Shown: positions 24,851 through 34,760, counted from the stretch's first letter. The stretch: DNA of 64,000 bases from Sulfopaludibacter sp035606355 (GCA_035606355.1 DATNFO010000012.1:62001-126000), one strand, 5' to 3'. A program made the numbers and translations. The notes: generated by a model not told the origin, from the sequence alone.

Positions 24851-26064
24851 TAAAAATGAGGAGCACGCAGCGCCAGGACGGCGTTCAGGCCGCCGAAAGC
24901 GAAAGAATTAGAGAGCGCAAATTCCGTTTGCATGGCACGCGCCTCGTTCGGGACTACGTCCAGGTCGCACTCTGGGTCCGGTTGGCTGAAATTCGCGGTC
25001 GGCGGGAGCATTCCATCGCGCAATGCGAGCATTGCGGCGGCACATTCCAGCGCAGCAGCCGCGCCTAAGGCATGACCATGCATGCTCTTTGTGGAACTGA
25101 CAGCCAGTTTCCCGGCATGCGCGCCAAAAACAGAGCGAATGGCCGCTGTTTCCGCCGGATCGTTCGCAGGGGTGGCCGTTCCGTGCGCATTGATGTAGCC
25201 AACCTGTTCGGGCGCGAGGTGCGCATCTTTGAGAGCGGCGCGCATCGCGCGTGCTGCGCCTTCGCTGGATGGCTGGGTGATGTGACAGGCATCCGCCGAC
25301 ATGCCGAAGCCCACGATTTCCGCGTGGATGCGCGCTCCGCGAGCCTGCGCTCTCTCCAGCGGCTCCAGCACGAGCATCGCGGCGCCTTCGCCCAGAATCA
25401 TGCCGCGGCGATCCTTGGAAAACGGCCGGCAGGTCTCGGGAGAAACTACGCGCATGGCTTCCCACGCCTTCAGAATTCCGAAACTGAACGGGGCTTCGCT
25501 GCCGCCGGTGATCGCGACGTCGGTCATGCCGCTGCGGACCATCCAGAACGCCTGGCCGATTGCGTGGCCGGCCGAAGAACACGCCGTCGAGATGGTGAAA
25601 CTGGGTCCGGTGACGCCGAATTCCATCGAAATATGGCTCGCGCCGGCGTTCGACATCGTTTTTGGGATCGTCAATGGATGAACGCGATTGTGGCCGAGTT
25701 TATAGACCTCGTGAAAACCTGTGTCTTCGGTACTTTGACCGCCGACGCACGAGCCTGTCACAATGGCGGCCGTTTCGCGCAACTCCGGCGTCCACTCAAT
25801 TCCCGCGTCGGCGACCGCCTCCCGTGCGGCGATGACGGCGAACTGCGCGAAGCGATCCATGAAGTCGGCTCGTCGATCGTCGAAATACGGCTGGTGGGAA
25901 TAGTTTGGGACTTCCGCTCCATTCTGGAACCGGATCTGCGACATGTCCGTGGATTGTATGGGGCCGATTCCGGAGCGGCCCTGGCGAAGAGATTCGGCGA
26001 ACTCCGCGAGTGTGCGGCCGATGGCGCTAATCGTGCCCGCGCCGGTGATGGCGACCCGGCGCAT
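24850..26064 (-). CDS. Beta-ketoacyl-ACP synthase (FabF-like)
   Basis: 404 residues, a normal KAS I/II length. The Cys-His-His triad is intact: Cys in ISTACSSAGHAIG, His in NAHGTATPAND, Lys-His in STKSMHGHALGA, followed by the gatekeeper-loop SNSFAFGGLNAVL. It condenses malonyl-ACP with an acyl-ACP. It starts 2 nt after a dedicated ACP gene and is probably translated with it. Because housekeeping fabF usually lies with other fab genes, this copy may serve a specialised acyl chain; that is inference. Confidence 0.88.
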   Translation of the reverse strand: MRRVAITGAGTISAIGRTLAEFAESLRQGRSGIGPIQSTDMSQIRFQNGAEVPNYSHQPYFDDRRADFMDRFAQFAVIAAREAVADAGIEWTPELRETAAIVTGSCVGGQSTEDTGFHEVYKLGHNRVHPLTIPKTMSNAGASHISMEFGVTGPSFTISTACSSAGHAIGQAFWMVRSGMTDVAITGGSEAPFSFGILKAWEAMRVVSPETCRPFSKDRRGMILGEGAAMLVLEPLERAQARGARIHAEIVGFGMSADACHITQPSSEGAARAMRAALKDAHLAPEQVGYINAHGTATPANDPAETAAIRSVFGAHAGKLAVSSTKSMHGHALGAAAALECAAAMLALRDGMLPPTANFSQPDPECDLDVVPNEARAMQTEFALSNSFAFGGLNAVLALRAPHF

Positions 26065-26066
26065 TC

Positions 26067-26333
26067 CTAGTGGCCGGCCTGCGCGCCGGCGGACTTGGCA
26101 GCCACCAGCTTATCCACTCCCTCACACATCTCGCGTATGTTGCGGACATTGCGGACATCATCGTCGGGGATGGAAATGTCGAATTCGTTCTCCAGCGCGA
26201 AGAGAATCTCCACTGCATCCATGGAGTCGATGCCGAGTTGTTGGAACTCGCTGTCGATTGTGACGCTCTCCACCGGGATGCGCTTAGACGCCGCGATGGT
26301 TTTCAAAACCCTTTGGACAAGTTCGTCGGACAT
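26067..26333 (-). CDS. Acyl carrier protein
   Basis: 88 residues with the phosphopantetheine site QLGIDSMDAVE, where Ser is the attachment residue. Helices I-III are of typical length, but the C-terminal tail (AAKSAGAQAGH) is longer than in housekeeping AcpP and the surface is less acidic. The gene starts inside the last 31 nt of the deacetylase gene and ends 2 nt before the ketosynthase, so the three are translationally linked. Confidence 0.9.
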   Translation of the reverse strand: MSDELVQRVLKTIAASKRIPVESVTIDSEFQQLGIDSMDAVEILFALENEFDISIPDDDVRNVRNIREMCEGVDKLVAAKSAGAQAGH

Positions 26334-27019
26334 AATAGTCGGCTAACCGTTTCAAATCGATATCCCCGTTCCAGCAACAGCGGGACCAGCTGCCGGACGG
26401 CTCCAATGGTCGCACTGACATCCGGCTTGCGGTTCAGTTCACGCCCATCGTGAAGACAAATGATAGCGCCACCGGAAACCCGCTGCGCGATGCGCGCCGC
26501 TACGAGATTCGCCTTCAGAGTCCAATCATAACCGATAACCGTCCACATCACGCCGGTGAGTCCGAGCGCGCGCTGTGCCGCATCCAGCCCGAACCAGCGA
26601 ACGCCGTACGGGGCCCGGAACCAGACAGGCCGCGCGCCGGTCTGCTCGCCGATGATGTCCTGTGCTCGCCGCAGTTCGTTTCTTATGAAGGATCCGGAAC
26701 GAAGCCAAAGTCGCGGATGCGTGTGCGTATGATTTCCGATCTCGTGCCCGGCCGAGCGAACGCATTGGGCGATCTCCGGCAGCCGCTCGACGTTCGCCCC
26801 AACCTGGAAGAACGTGGCAGACACGCCGTGCTCAGCCAGGATGTCGAGGATCGCGAGAGTACTCTCGCTCGGCCCATCGTCGAAGGTCAGAGCGATTGTG
26901 TCAGCGTTGCGGGGACCGCGCCAACGCGAAGCGCCAAACACCTGAGAGGACCTGCCGCGAGTAGCCCAAGTGAGAAACCCGGCAGTAGCAGCCGTGGTGA
27001 GAAGAGTCTCCTTCACCAT
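26303..27019 (-). CDS. Polysaccharide deacetylase (NodB-type, CE4)
   Basis: 238 residues from ATG 27019; the frame continues upstream into a palindromic repeat, which is not likely coding. A single N-terminal hydrophobic segment (LLTTAATAGFLTWA) anchors or exports it. CE4 motifs are complete: TFDDGPS with the catalytic and metal Asp, GNHTHTHPRL with the metal His residues, RAPYG, and the final ICLHDG. Family members remove N-acetyl groups from chitin-like polymers or peptidoglycan. Coupling to an ACP-ketosynthase pair suggests acyl-glycan or glycolipid synthesis, which is inference. Confidence 0.88.
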   Translation of the reverse strand: MVKETLLTTAATAGFLTWATRGRSSQVFGASRWRGPRNADTIALTFDDGPSESTLAILDILAEHGVSATFFQVGANVERLPEIAQCVRSAGHEIGNHTHTHPRLWLRSGSFIRNELRRAQDIIGEQTGARPVWFRAPYGVRWFGLDAAQRALGLTGVMWTVIGYDWTLKANLVAARIAQRVSGGAIICLHDGRELNRKPDVSATIGAVRQLVPLLLERGYRFETVSRLLCPTNLSKGF

Positions 27020-27050
27020 GCTGCCTCGCGGTAAGCGGCGCCATCGCTTC

Positions 27051-27148
27051 TCACCACGGAGACACAGAGGATTCGCAGAGAACACGGAGAACACAAAAAC
27101 CTTGGTTTTCTCTGTGACCTCTCTGCGTTCTCCGTGCCTCTGTGGTGA
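27051..27148. repeat. Palindromic repeat, family B (CACGGAG..CACAGAG type), copy 1
   Basis: The left half begins TCACCACGGAGACACAGAGG and the right half ends CCGTGCCTCTGTGGTGA; together they form one long imperfect hairpin of about 98 nt. A related element lies at 46255-46359. It sits between the deacetylase start and the tamB stop. Confidence 0.85.
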
Positions 27149-27169
27149 ATCGACAATGCCGCTCCTGAA

Positions 27170-30100
27170 CTAAAATCTCCGCTTGTAAAAGAAGTCAACA
27201 CCGAACATCCCATTCTCTTCCCGTAACGCGACCACGCTCCATGTTTTGGCGAAGGCCCACTCGACCCGGACCACTTCGGGGTTGCTGCTCGTCACGTTCG
27301 TGATGTAAGTAAACGTGATTTCGGGCGTGATCTGCTGCTCCAGCGTCAAACGGGCTTGCGGATTGTATTCCACTCCGGGCAGCGTCGGGTCGATTCGCAG
27401 GTTGCTCACTCCAAAGAAGCGTTGGAGGCGCCCCGCTACGGGGCTAGCGATCGCTTGCCCCAGCAGTGCGGAAGCTCCCATCTGCTGCCACGATTGTGGC
27501 GACGTGGCCTGCTGGTTGAGCAGCGTCGGATCGTTTGTCGGCGTGCGGCCCGTCGCCAGCAGCGCTACGATTTCGTTGAACTGCAGCGGTGGATCGCTGC
27601 GCGGCGTCAGTGTGAGTTTGTTGAGCGGACCGGAGACCGTCAGGGTAATGTCGATGCCTCTGGCTTTCGTATCGAGATCGATATCCAGTACGGGATCGAT
27701 GCGCAGCTGGTTGTAAAACGAGATGGAGCCCTGGCTGATGTGATACTTGGTGCCGAAGAAGGTCACCACACCTTCGGTCACGTTCACGCGGCCCTGCAAC
27801 GCCGGGTTGGTCGCGGTGCCGCGGAGCCGCAGGTTGGCCTCCATCTGCACGTCCTGCGTGAGCGAGCTTTCGAATTGAATGTCGGGCGCGGTCTGAATCT
27901 GCACGTCGAAATTGAGGCCGCCCAGAAAACCGGCGCGCACGGAGGGCGTGTGGACCGGCTGCGCCGATTGCGCCACGATCGAACTCAGGTCGGCCTGGGG
28001 ATTGAAGCCCATCCGAATCACTGAGATCGTGCCCGAAAGCATGCTGCGGTCCGTGGTGCCGGTGAGATTGAGATTTGCGTCCGCGACTGTGCTGACGCCC
28101 TCGGGGTAGCGGACGCGCACCTGGTCGAGCCTGGCATGCAAGCGGAAAATGATGGGACCGTTACCGAATCCGGCAAACCCGCTGAGGGTGACTTTGCCGC
28201 CGCCGGTTTCTCCCGTGAAGCTCTGAATGGTGGCGCGGTTTGCCGCGAAGCCGATCACGCCGTTTGCTCCCGTGATGCCGTTCGGCAGGTCCGCGACGTA
28301 GAAGGACGCGTTCTGAAAGCTGACGCGTCCTGTGAGTTGCGGCGCATCGAGCGTACCGTGAATGCCGGCATCGGCCACCAGTTCGCCGGACGCTGTAAAA
28401 TCGCGATTCAATTCGTGCACGAGAGCCAGGTCCACGTGGCCGTTCACGCGAAGGTCGAGCGCCTGCTTCGCAGTCAGTGCGGCTTTGCCGCTGATGGCGA
28501 GGTCCGTATCATGACCCACCAACCGGGCACTGGCGATGGTCACAACGGAGTTGGCAATCATCGCGACGATCGGTCCGGAATTCTTGAGCGTGAGCGATGC
28601 CGCTTCACTCGTCGCCGAGATTTGCAGTTGCGGAATCCGTAGTTCGCCGCGGCCGGCCGCCGGGTTGAGCAGCGGCGCGTCCACGTAGAGTTGCCCCTCG
28701 GCAGAGCCGCTGAACAATGCCGGCGTTCCGGCCAGTGAGGGGTAGAGCCAGTCGCGCAGCGCCGCGAAATCGAGTTTGGCGAACGTGATGGTGGCGCTGC
28801 CGGGGTAATTGCCCTCGAGCTTCCATTCGCCCGTGCCTTGAATGGCGCTGCCCGCGAAATTCGAATCCAGACGAGCGTGCAGCGTTCCACTGCCGGACGT
28901 GACGTCGGCATGCGCGTCGCCGAGCGGCTGGTTGGCGAGTTGCAGCCCACGCGCATTCACTTCCGCCTGCAGCGCTTCGATGCGGAACGGGTCAACGTGG
29001 ACAGCGCCCTTGGCGGTGAGCTGCAGCGTGCCTTTGATTCCTGGATGTAGATCCTTCACCGTGGCGATTTCGTCAAGCGGCATGGAATTGCTGCGGAGAT
29101 CGAAACTCAGCCGCCCGCGATCGTACGTGCCGGAGGCGTGGAGCTGTTTGCCGCCGGCCGTGACCACAGCGTTGCGGACCTGCACTGTGGCTTTCGTGGC
29201 AATGATCTGCGCTGTTGCCTGATCGAATGTTTCGTTTCGAAAGCTGCCCTTCACGGCGGAAACGTCCGCGGTGATCAGCGGATTGGCGACCGTTCCGTTG
29301 ATCCGAGCTGTTGCCGAGACGGCGCCGGTCAAGGGCTGCGCGGGAAGACCGGCGAGCGCAATCAGCTCGGGCGCGGAGGCGTTGCGCACGCTGCCGGAGC
29401 CGTCGATGAGGCTGTTGTCCTCAGGCTTCCAGTTGTTCAGATTCACCGCGAGCCGGAACTGCGCCTGCATGCCGCCGCGTTTCAGCACGGCGTCCGTGAG
29501 TTGTGCGTTAGCGGCGGAGGCGGTCAAATTCCCGGTGAGCGAATCGAAATCTCGGCCTTCAATCGTAAAATCCGTGGCGCTGACGCGGCCGGCGGCGCGC
29601 AAGTCGTTCAGTTGGCCGGTTGCCGTGCCGTCGAATGTGATGGAGCCGTTGCGAATCTTCAGCGGCAGCGACGCCGCGCTCTGACCAAGGATGGGAAGAA
29701 GGTCGGCGAGATCGCGTGTTTCCAGGTGCAGGCGGATGTCTTTTCCGGGAGCCCCCGCAATTTCGGCGCGCGACGACGGCAGCGTGAGCGAACCGCGTGA
29801 GATATCCACCGCGCTGCTGCGAGCGTCATAGGTAGCGGCGATCTCGCCATGAACCTGCGCCCCTTCGGCCCTCAGGGCGACGGTGGCGCGCCAATCGTTG
29901 CGGCGTGACAGCGAACCTTCCACATCGACTTTGCCGGACACCGCGGCATTCCACGGCAGGACTTCGGTGCTGTAGAGCGCCACCGCACGCCGCGCGTCAA
30001 TGCCGGTGACGTCCCCGGTCGCCGTAAAACGATCGAGGTTGCGGACGCGAGCTTCTCCGGCGAACGACCCACCGAGTCCGTCCGCGCGGAGGCCGTGCAA

Positions 30101-31141
30101 GTCGAGGTTGCGGCCATTGATGTCCACGCGCGCAATCCGGGCATCGAAGGCGGTCGGCCTTGCTGCCCACACTCGAACTGAGCTGAGCTGAATTCCCTTT
30201 GGCGATGCGGAAACATCTCCTTCCGCTCGCGTGGTCCCGATCTGCTCAACGGTGGTTTTCGGAACCAGCCACTTTCCGGAGAGGGAGAAGTCGCTCTTCC
30301 CCGCCCACGTAACGGTTCCGGAAGATTGCGCCACACCGCCGCGCGCCGGAAGCTTCGTTTTCAGCGTGTGCGCGGCATCGTCAACCGCGATCCGGGCGTT
30401 ATACCGGAATGACGCGCGCGGCTGCACCAGGTTCTCCAGCGCGCCCGAAAGAGTCATCGTTGAGTTGCCTGTTTTCAGATTGGCGCTTGCGATGGAAATC
30501 CGGTTCTGTTCGAGAGCGACTGTCGCGTTGAAGTCCACCGGCACGTCGTTGAGATTCAGCGGATTGATGCTGACGTTGCCCTGATACCGCGGCCCGCGCC
30601 CATCGAAGAAAACTGTCGCCGCAACGTTGCGCCCGTCAATCGTGAACGGCAGGTGCTCGCGCGCTTCGATATCCACGACGCCATTCCATGCGCGGAATCG
30701 GCCTATGGCCAGTTGCATCACCTTTTGCATGGTGTTGCTGTGGCCGGGAATCTTCGGCTTGGGCACGTTTGTGCTGCCATCAGCATTAATAATCAGGTAG
30801 AGCTGCGGTTTGCTGACGTCTATGTATTGCACGTCGAAGTCTCGCTTGAGAAGCGAGACGATCTTCATGCCGACCGCGACGGACTCGGTGCGCAGCAGCG
30901 GCGGTTTGCCGGCCGGCTCCGTTCCGTGCAGAACGAATCCGCGCAGCTCTGCGCGGAACGTGTGCCAGTCGAAGGTGAAAGACTGCGCCTCCACGCGTCC
31001 ACCGGTAGCGCGTTCCACTTCGGTGACGATTCGGTCCCGCACCTTGCCGTAGAACCACGCACTTTGCACGACCAGTAGCAGGGTGGCGGTCACTCCCACA
31101 AGCAATGCCGTCACGGCGATGAGAGCGCGCTTCCAGGTCAC
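27170..31141 (-). CDS. tamB: TamB / DUF490 translocation and assembly module protein
   Basis: About 1323 residues from GTG 31141, chosen because GGAGG lies 7 nt upstream and the start begins the anchor helix (LIAVTALLVGVTATLLLVVQ). After one inner-membrane helix the protein is a long series of beta-strands, as in AsmA-like bridge proteins. The C-terminal DUF490 region is clear: SSLTQDVQMEANLRLRGTAT, GVVTFFGTKYHISQGSISFY, LDIDLDTKARGIDITLTVSG and FNEIVALLATGR. TamB spans the periplasm, moves phospholipid to the outer membrane and works with the Omp85 protein TamA. Here it is last in an operon with an Omp85 gene. The start overlaps the preceding stop (GTGA). Confidence 0.92.
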   Translation of the reverse strand: MTWKRALIAVTALLVGVTATLLLVVQSAWFYGKVRDRIVTEVERATGGRVEAQSFTFDWHTFRAELRGFVLHGTEPAGKPPLLRTESVAVGMKIVSLLKRDFDVQYIDVSKPQLYLIINADGSTNVPKPKIPGHSNTMQKVMQLAIGRFRAWNGVVDIEAREHLPFTIDGRNVAATVFFDGRGPRYQGNVSINPLNLNDVPVDFNATVALEQNRISIASANLKTGNSTMTLSGALENLVQPRASFRYNARIAVDDAAHTLKTKLPARGGVAQSSGTVTWAGKSDFSLSGKWLVPKTTVEQIGTTRAEGDVSASPKGIQLSSVRVWAARPTAFDARIARVDINGRNLDLHGLRADGLGGSFAGEARVRNLDRFTATGDVTGIDARRAVALYSTEVLPWNAAVSGKVDVEGSLSRRNDWRATVALRAEGAQVHGEIAATYDARSSAVDISRGSLTLPSSRAEIAGAPGKDIRLHLETRDLADLLPILGQSAASLPLKIRNGSITFDGTATGQLNDLRAAGRVSATDFTIEGRDFDSLTGNLTASAANAQLTDAVLKRGGMQAQFRLAVNLNNWKPEDNSLIDGSGSVRNASAPELIALAGLPAQPLTGAVSATARINGTVANPLITADVSAVKGSFRNETFDQATAQIIATKATVQVRNAVVTAGGKQLHASGTYDRGRLSFDLRSNSMPLDEIATVKDLHPGIKGTLQLTAKGAVHVDPFRIEALQAEVNARGLQLANQPLGDAHADVTSGSGTLHARLDSNFAGSAIQGTGEWKLEGNYPGSATITFAKLDFAALRDWLYPSLAGTPALFSGSAEGQLYVDAPLLNPAAGRGELRIPQLQISATSEAASLTLKNSGPIVAMIANSVVTIASARLVGHDTDLAISGKAALTAKQALDLRVNGHVDLALVHELNRDFTASGELVADAGIHGTLDAPQLTGRVSFQNASFYVADLPNGITGANGVIGFAANRATIQSFTGETGGGKVTLSGFAGFGNGPIIFRLHARLDQVRVRYPEGVSTVADANLNLTGTTDRSMLSGTISVIRMGFNPQADLSSIVAQSAQPVHTPSVRAGFLGGLNFDVQIQTAPDIQFESSLTQDVQMEANLRLRGTATNPALQGRVNVTEGVVTFFGTKYHISQGSISFYNQLRIDPVLDIDLDTKARGIDITLTVSGPLNKLTLTPRSDPPLQFNEIVALLATGRTPTNDPTLLNQQATSPQSWQQMGASALLGQAIASPVAGRLQRFFGVSNLRIDPTLPGVEYNPQARLTLEQQITPEITFTYITNVTSSNPEVVRVEWAFAKTWSVVALREENGMFGVDFFYKRRF

Positions 31142-31782
31142 TGGAACACCTCCGGGTGGAACACGATTTCCGTGCGGGCACGCGCCTGCTCCAGCCAGCG
31201 ATCCATCTGTTGATCCACGCGCTGCCCGGTCAGCGTGCGCTCGATCTGGTCGCGGTAATCCTCCAGCGAAATGTCCTGGCCCGGATGCGCCAGCCGCGCG
31301 GCTGGCGCCACTGTGTTCTCGAAGTACGATTGAATGTCCTGATCGGACACCTGCACGCCGGGGCGGAAGCGCACTTCGATGAACAGGAGCAGCGACCGCT
31401 GCCAAAGCAACTCATCGCGAACATCCTGGTCCGTGATGCCGTACGCAGTCAGCGCGCGATCGTAAGCGCCCGGTTCGGGATAAAACTTTTTCTGAAACGC
31501 CTGCAGTTCCGGGATCACCTCTTCGGGCGACGGAACCGGGTAGCGGCTGTTTTCGAGCTCATTGCGAATCAGCCTCTGCTCCACCATACGGTCGGCGGTA
31601 GAGCGCTTGCCCGCGGGAGAAAAATCGGGCTGCACGCCGTTCAGAAATGCGGCCACGCGGATCTCGCGGAAGAGATCGCTCTGCGTGATGACGTGCGCGC
31701 CTACAGAGACGGCAATCCGGTCGATGATGTCGGCGTGTGCCGCCGCGGCCGCGATGAGCGCAACTGTTAGCGCATACCTCAA
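31138..31782 (-). CDS. SurA N-terminal-like periplasmic chaperone without PPIase domain
   Basis: 214 residues from TTG 31782, which overlaps the upstream Omp85 stop (TTGA) and begins a signal peptide (RYALTVALIAAAAAHA). The mature protein starts DIIDRIAVSVGAHVITQSDL, the opening of SurA/PrsA-type chaperones, and continues as a helical core. No parvulin domain is present, so it is likely a holdase only. It lies between an Omp85 gene and tamB, with 4-nt overlaps on both sides, which points to a role in escorting outer-membrane proteins. Confidence 0.78.
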   Translation of the reverse strand: MRYALTVALIAAAAAHADIIDRIAVSVGAHVITQSDLFREIRVAAFLNGVQPDFSPAGKRSTADRMVEQRLIRNELENSRYPVPSPEEVIPELQAFQKKFYPEPGAYDRALTAYGITDQDVRDELLWQRSLLLFIEVRFRPGVQVSDQDIQSYFENTVAPAARLAHPGQDISLEDYRDQIERTLTGQRVDQQMDRWLEQARARTEIVFHPEVFQ

Positions 31783-34760
31783 AACGTTTGCCCTATCGAA
31801 AAGAAGAATTGAAAGTGGCTGACGCCCGTCTGCGTGCACTGATTCTGGGCCGCCGCGCACGGGTTGACCCCCGCGTTGATGAGGTCCGTTTCCGTGCCCT
31901 TGAAGCCGAAAAACCGCGGCGGATTGATACTATACGCCAGGTCGACTCGCAGCGGGCCCACCGGAGTGCGATAGCGGACGCCGAACCCCACCGCGTGCAC
32001 CATGTAATCGAAATCCTGCAGGCTGCGCTGCTTCACGCGGAACGAAAGGTTGCTCAGGCTGGAAAACGTGTTGCCCATGTCGTGGAAAAGGACGCCGCCG
32101 ATATTTTCACCGATCAGCGGGAAGCGCAGTTCCGTCTGGTTGAAGAAGAGGGCAGTTCCGCCGATCGGGAATCCTGTTTCCGTGTCCCGCGGACCCGACT
32201 GAAATTCCGGAAAGCCACGATTGGAATTGCCGCCGCCGGCGAAGAAACGCTCGGCGAGCGGAATGGCGTCCAGAGCGTTGCCGGAATAGTTGAACGCGTA
32301 CATATCGCCGAACTCCGTGCTGCGGGCGAAGACGAAGCGCTTTCCAATTTGATAGTAACTGGCGTTGCGGCCCAGGAACCGCAGAAAGTTGCGCTGGGAG
32401 CCGAAGGCGTGCTCGGCCAGGCTGAGATCGAGCGTGGTGTAGTAGCCCTTGTGCGGATCCACCGGATCGTCGCGATGATCCTGCACAACCCCTCCCGAAA
32501 GCGAACCGAGGCGCACCGGCTGCGAGAGCAGGGGAACCAGGAAAGGCGTAATCTTCAACTCGCTCACTCCCACCCGGCGATAGGTGTAGCGATATAAGAC
32601 CGTCGTCGCCTTCGAAGCGCGCTGCGAGAGCTGAATCGAGCCCTCATCGCGTTTATAGGAGAAGGTGCGGACGTCGCGCGAATCCTGATAGAGACCGGTG
32701 ATCGCGAGACTGAGCTTATCGTTGCCCTCGAATCGCGGCCAGGAGTATGTGAGCAGGGCCTGCTGTTGAATGGAGGAGACGCGGCTGCGCAGACTGATGC
32801 TGTGGCCGATGCCCCACAGATTGTTGCGCGTCACATCGAGCGATACGCGCGGCGAAAATCCCGTCTCTCCGCCGGGGGCGTCCAGGCACTCCGCGCACGG
32901 GTTGCCGATGCGCGCGAATTCCGCGCCGAAACCCAGTGCAAAGGAGTAGCGGCGCGCTTCGTCCAGGTCATAAAGCACGTACTTGCGATCGGTCTCGCCG
33001 TCCGGGTCCTGAATAGCGGCATCCACTTTCGCAAACACGCCCAGATTGTATAGACGGCGCTGCGTATCGGTGATCTGCGTTGGGGACAGCGGGTCGCCGG
33101 GATTCATTTCGAGCACGTGGTTGATGAGGCTGGCGCGTGTGACTCGATTGCCGCTGTAGACCACTTGCCGCACGAACTGTTCGTTGCCTTCGTGCACCAG
33201 GTAGCTGAGCAGGACGCGATGCGGATCGGCGGGCGAGGGCTTGGAGCTCCATTCGAACGTGGCGTTCGCGAAACCCTTTTCGAAGTAGCGCGCCAGAATC
33301 GCGTCGCGATCCACCGCGACGTTAAACTCGCTGAAGGGTTGGCCTTCACCCGAGCTCAGTTGCGCCACCACGGCGGTCTTGTCGAGGTGTTCGATGCCGT
33401 TCACCTGTAGCGTCTGAATGAAATACTGCGGACCTTCCACAACCTGAATGGTGACCGCGAGATCGCCGATCCTGCCGAGGTAATCATCCTGAATTCGCGC
33501 CGTGACACGCACGTCGCGGAAGCCGTTCGTCTTATACAGTGTCGAAATGGCGTCGATATCCCGCGTGAGCAGGTTTTCGCTGTAGCGGCCGTGCGGGAAC
33601 TGGATGAACGTGACGGTGCGCAGGAACATGCGCTCGCGAATCGCGGCAGTGCTGAAGTACCGGTTACCTTCCACGAAGATGGCCACCAGCCGGTGGCGCT
33701 TGCCCAGGTTGACCAGGTAATCGATGGCAGCGCGGTCGTTGATCACGCGCTGCTGTTTGTATTCCACCTCGGCGTCGGAAAAGCCCTCGGATTGGAAATA
33801 ATCGCGGAGATTGCGTGAGCCCTCGCGGAGAAGATCGTCGTCGACGGAGTGTTCCTGATAAATCGGGATGTAGCGTTCGAGCTTGCCGCGTGAAACTTTC
33901 GCGCCGATGGTGTGGACTTCGATGCGAGGTCCGGCATCGATGCGCAAAGAGGGAACGGCCTGATCGGTTTCCGCGTCGTATTGGATGCCGTCCAGCGAGA
34001 CTTTGGCTTCCAGACGGTTGTCCTTGATGTAGAGCGAGCGTATGCCGTTGAGTCCCTGGCGCAGGCGGGTTTGCGTCATCGGCTTCCACGTATGAATAAT
34101 CCAGCGGCGGAATTTGCTGGCGCGGAGGATGCGCTCGGCATCCATTTTGATATCGCCTGCCAGCACAGGTGTGGCGAAGCGCGCACGGGGACCGCTGTCC
34201 ACTTCGAATCGAATATTGACCTGCTGATAATCGCGCCCCGTCTCCCAATCGAATATCGGATGGACGTTGGCACGGAAGAGGCCGTTATTCTCCAACAGCC
34301 GTAGCTGCCCGGCCTGCGCTTCGGCGATCTTGGCGTCTGTGTAGGGCGTGCCGAGATCGAGTTGCGCCGCGTTTTCGATCTGTCCGGAATTCGGCGGACT
34401 TGAGATGTTGCCGGCGGCGTGGGTGGCTCCAATGAACCACCGGTTGGTTGTTATAAACCGGATGAGGACGCCTGTCTGATAGGGCTGCGCGTCCACCTGA
34501 ATATCCGTGTATCGGCCGGTTGCGAAGAGACGGTCGATGGCGGCGCGCACCACCGACATACTCAGAGGCTGACCGATCTTGAGGGGTAGAATGTCATGCA
34601 ACTCCGCGGCTTCGAGCGGCTGGTCGGCGGGATCGAACTGAATGTTCCTCACGGGCAGACCGTCGTAGCGCTCGTTTTGCGCGCGGAGGAGCGGGTGCTG
34701 AGCGGCCGCGAATAGGAGTAGCGCGAGAAGGTAGGCGGGCAGGCGGCGCACCATCCTCAT
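31779..34760 (-). CDS. Omp85-family outer-membrane protein (BamA/TamA-like)
   Basis: 993 residues with a signal peptide (YLLALLLFAAAQHPLLRA), a long series of POTRA-like domains to about residue 640, and a C-terminal 16-strand-type barrel. Barrel hallmarks include NSNRGFPEF (the RGF loop motif), GGTALFFNQTELRFPLIGE, and VGPLRVDLAYSINPP near the end; the last residue is Phe. It is larger than E. coli BamA (810) or TamA (577), mainly from extra POTRA length. Being co-transcribed with tamB argues for a TamA role, although some lineages use one Omp85 for both. It is divergent from the ThiF-like gene with 46 bp between starts. Confidence 0.92.
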   Translation of the reverse strand: MRMVRRLPAYLLALLLFAAAQHPLLRAQNERYDGLPVRNIQFDPADQPLEAAELHDILPLKIGQPLSMSVVRAAIDRLFATGRYTDIQVDAQPYQTGVLIRFITTNRWFIGATHAAGNISSPPNSGQIENAAQLDLGTPYTDAKIAEAQAGQLRLLENNGLFRANVHPIFDWETGRDYQQVNIRFEVDSGPRARFATPVLAGDIKMDAERILRASKFRRWIIHTWKPMTQTRLRQGLNGIRSLYIKDNRLEAKVSLDGIQYDAETDQAVPSLRIDAGPRIEVHTIGAKVSRGKLERYIPIYQEHSVDDDLLREGSRNLRDYFQSEGFSDAEVEYKQQRVINDRAAIDYLVNLGKRHRLVAIFVEGNRYFSTAAIRERMFLRTVTFIQFPHGRYSENLLTRDIDAISTLYKTNGFRDVRVTARIQDDYLGRIGDLAVTIQVVEGPQYFIQTLQVNGIEHLDKTAVVAQLSSGEGQPFSEFNVAVDRDAILARYFEKGFANATFEWSSKPSPADPHRVLLSYLVHEGNEQFVRQVVYSGNRVTRASLINHVLEMNPGDPLSPTQITDTQRRLYNLGVFAKVDAAIQDPDGETDRKYVLYDLDEARRYSFALGFGAEFARIGNPCAECLDAPGGETGFSPRVSLDVTRNNLWGIGHSISLRSRVSSIQQQALLTYSWPRFEGNDKLSLAITGLYQDSRDVRTFSYKRDEGSIQLSQRASKATTVLYRYTYRRVGVSELKITPFLVPLLSQPVRLGSLSGGVVQDHRDDPVDPHKGYYTTLDLSLAEHAFGSQRNFLRFLGRNASYYQIGKRFVFARSTEFGDMYAFNYSGNALDAIPLAERFFAGGGNSNRGFPEFQSGPRDTETGFPIGGTALFFNQTELRFPLIGENIGGVLFHDMGNTFSSLSNLSFRVKQRSLQDFDYMVHAVGFGVRYRTPVGPLRVDLAYSINPPRFFGFKGTETDLINAGVNPCAAAQNQCTQTGVSHFQFFFSIGQTF

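Noticed and set aside
27019..27094. A 25-residue N-terminal extension of the polysaccharide deacetylase
   Set aside because: It would be encoded largely by a palindromic repeat; ATG 27019 gives a normal N-terminus.
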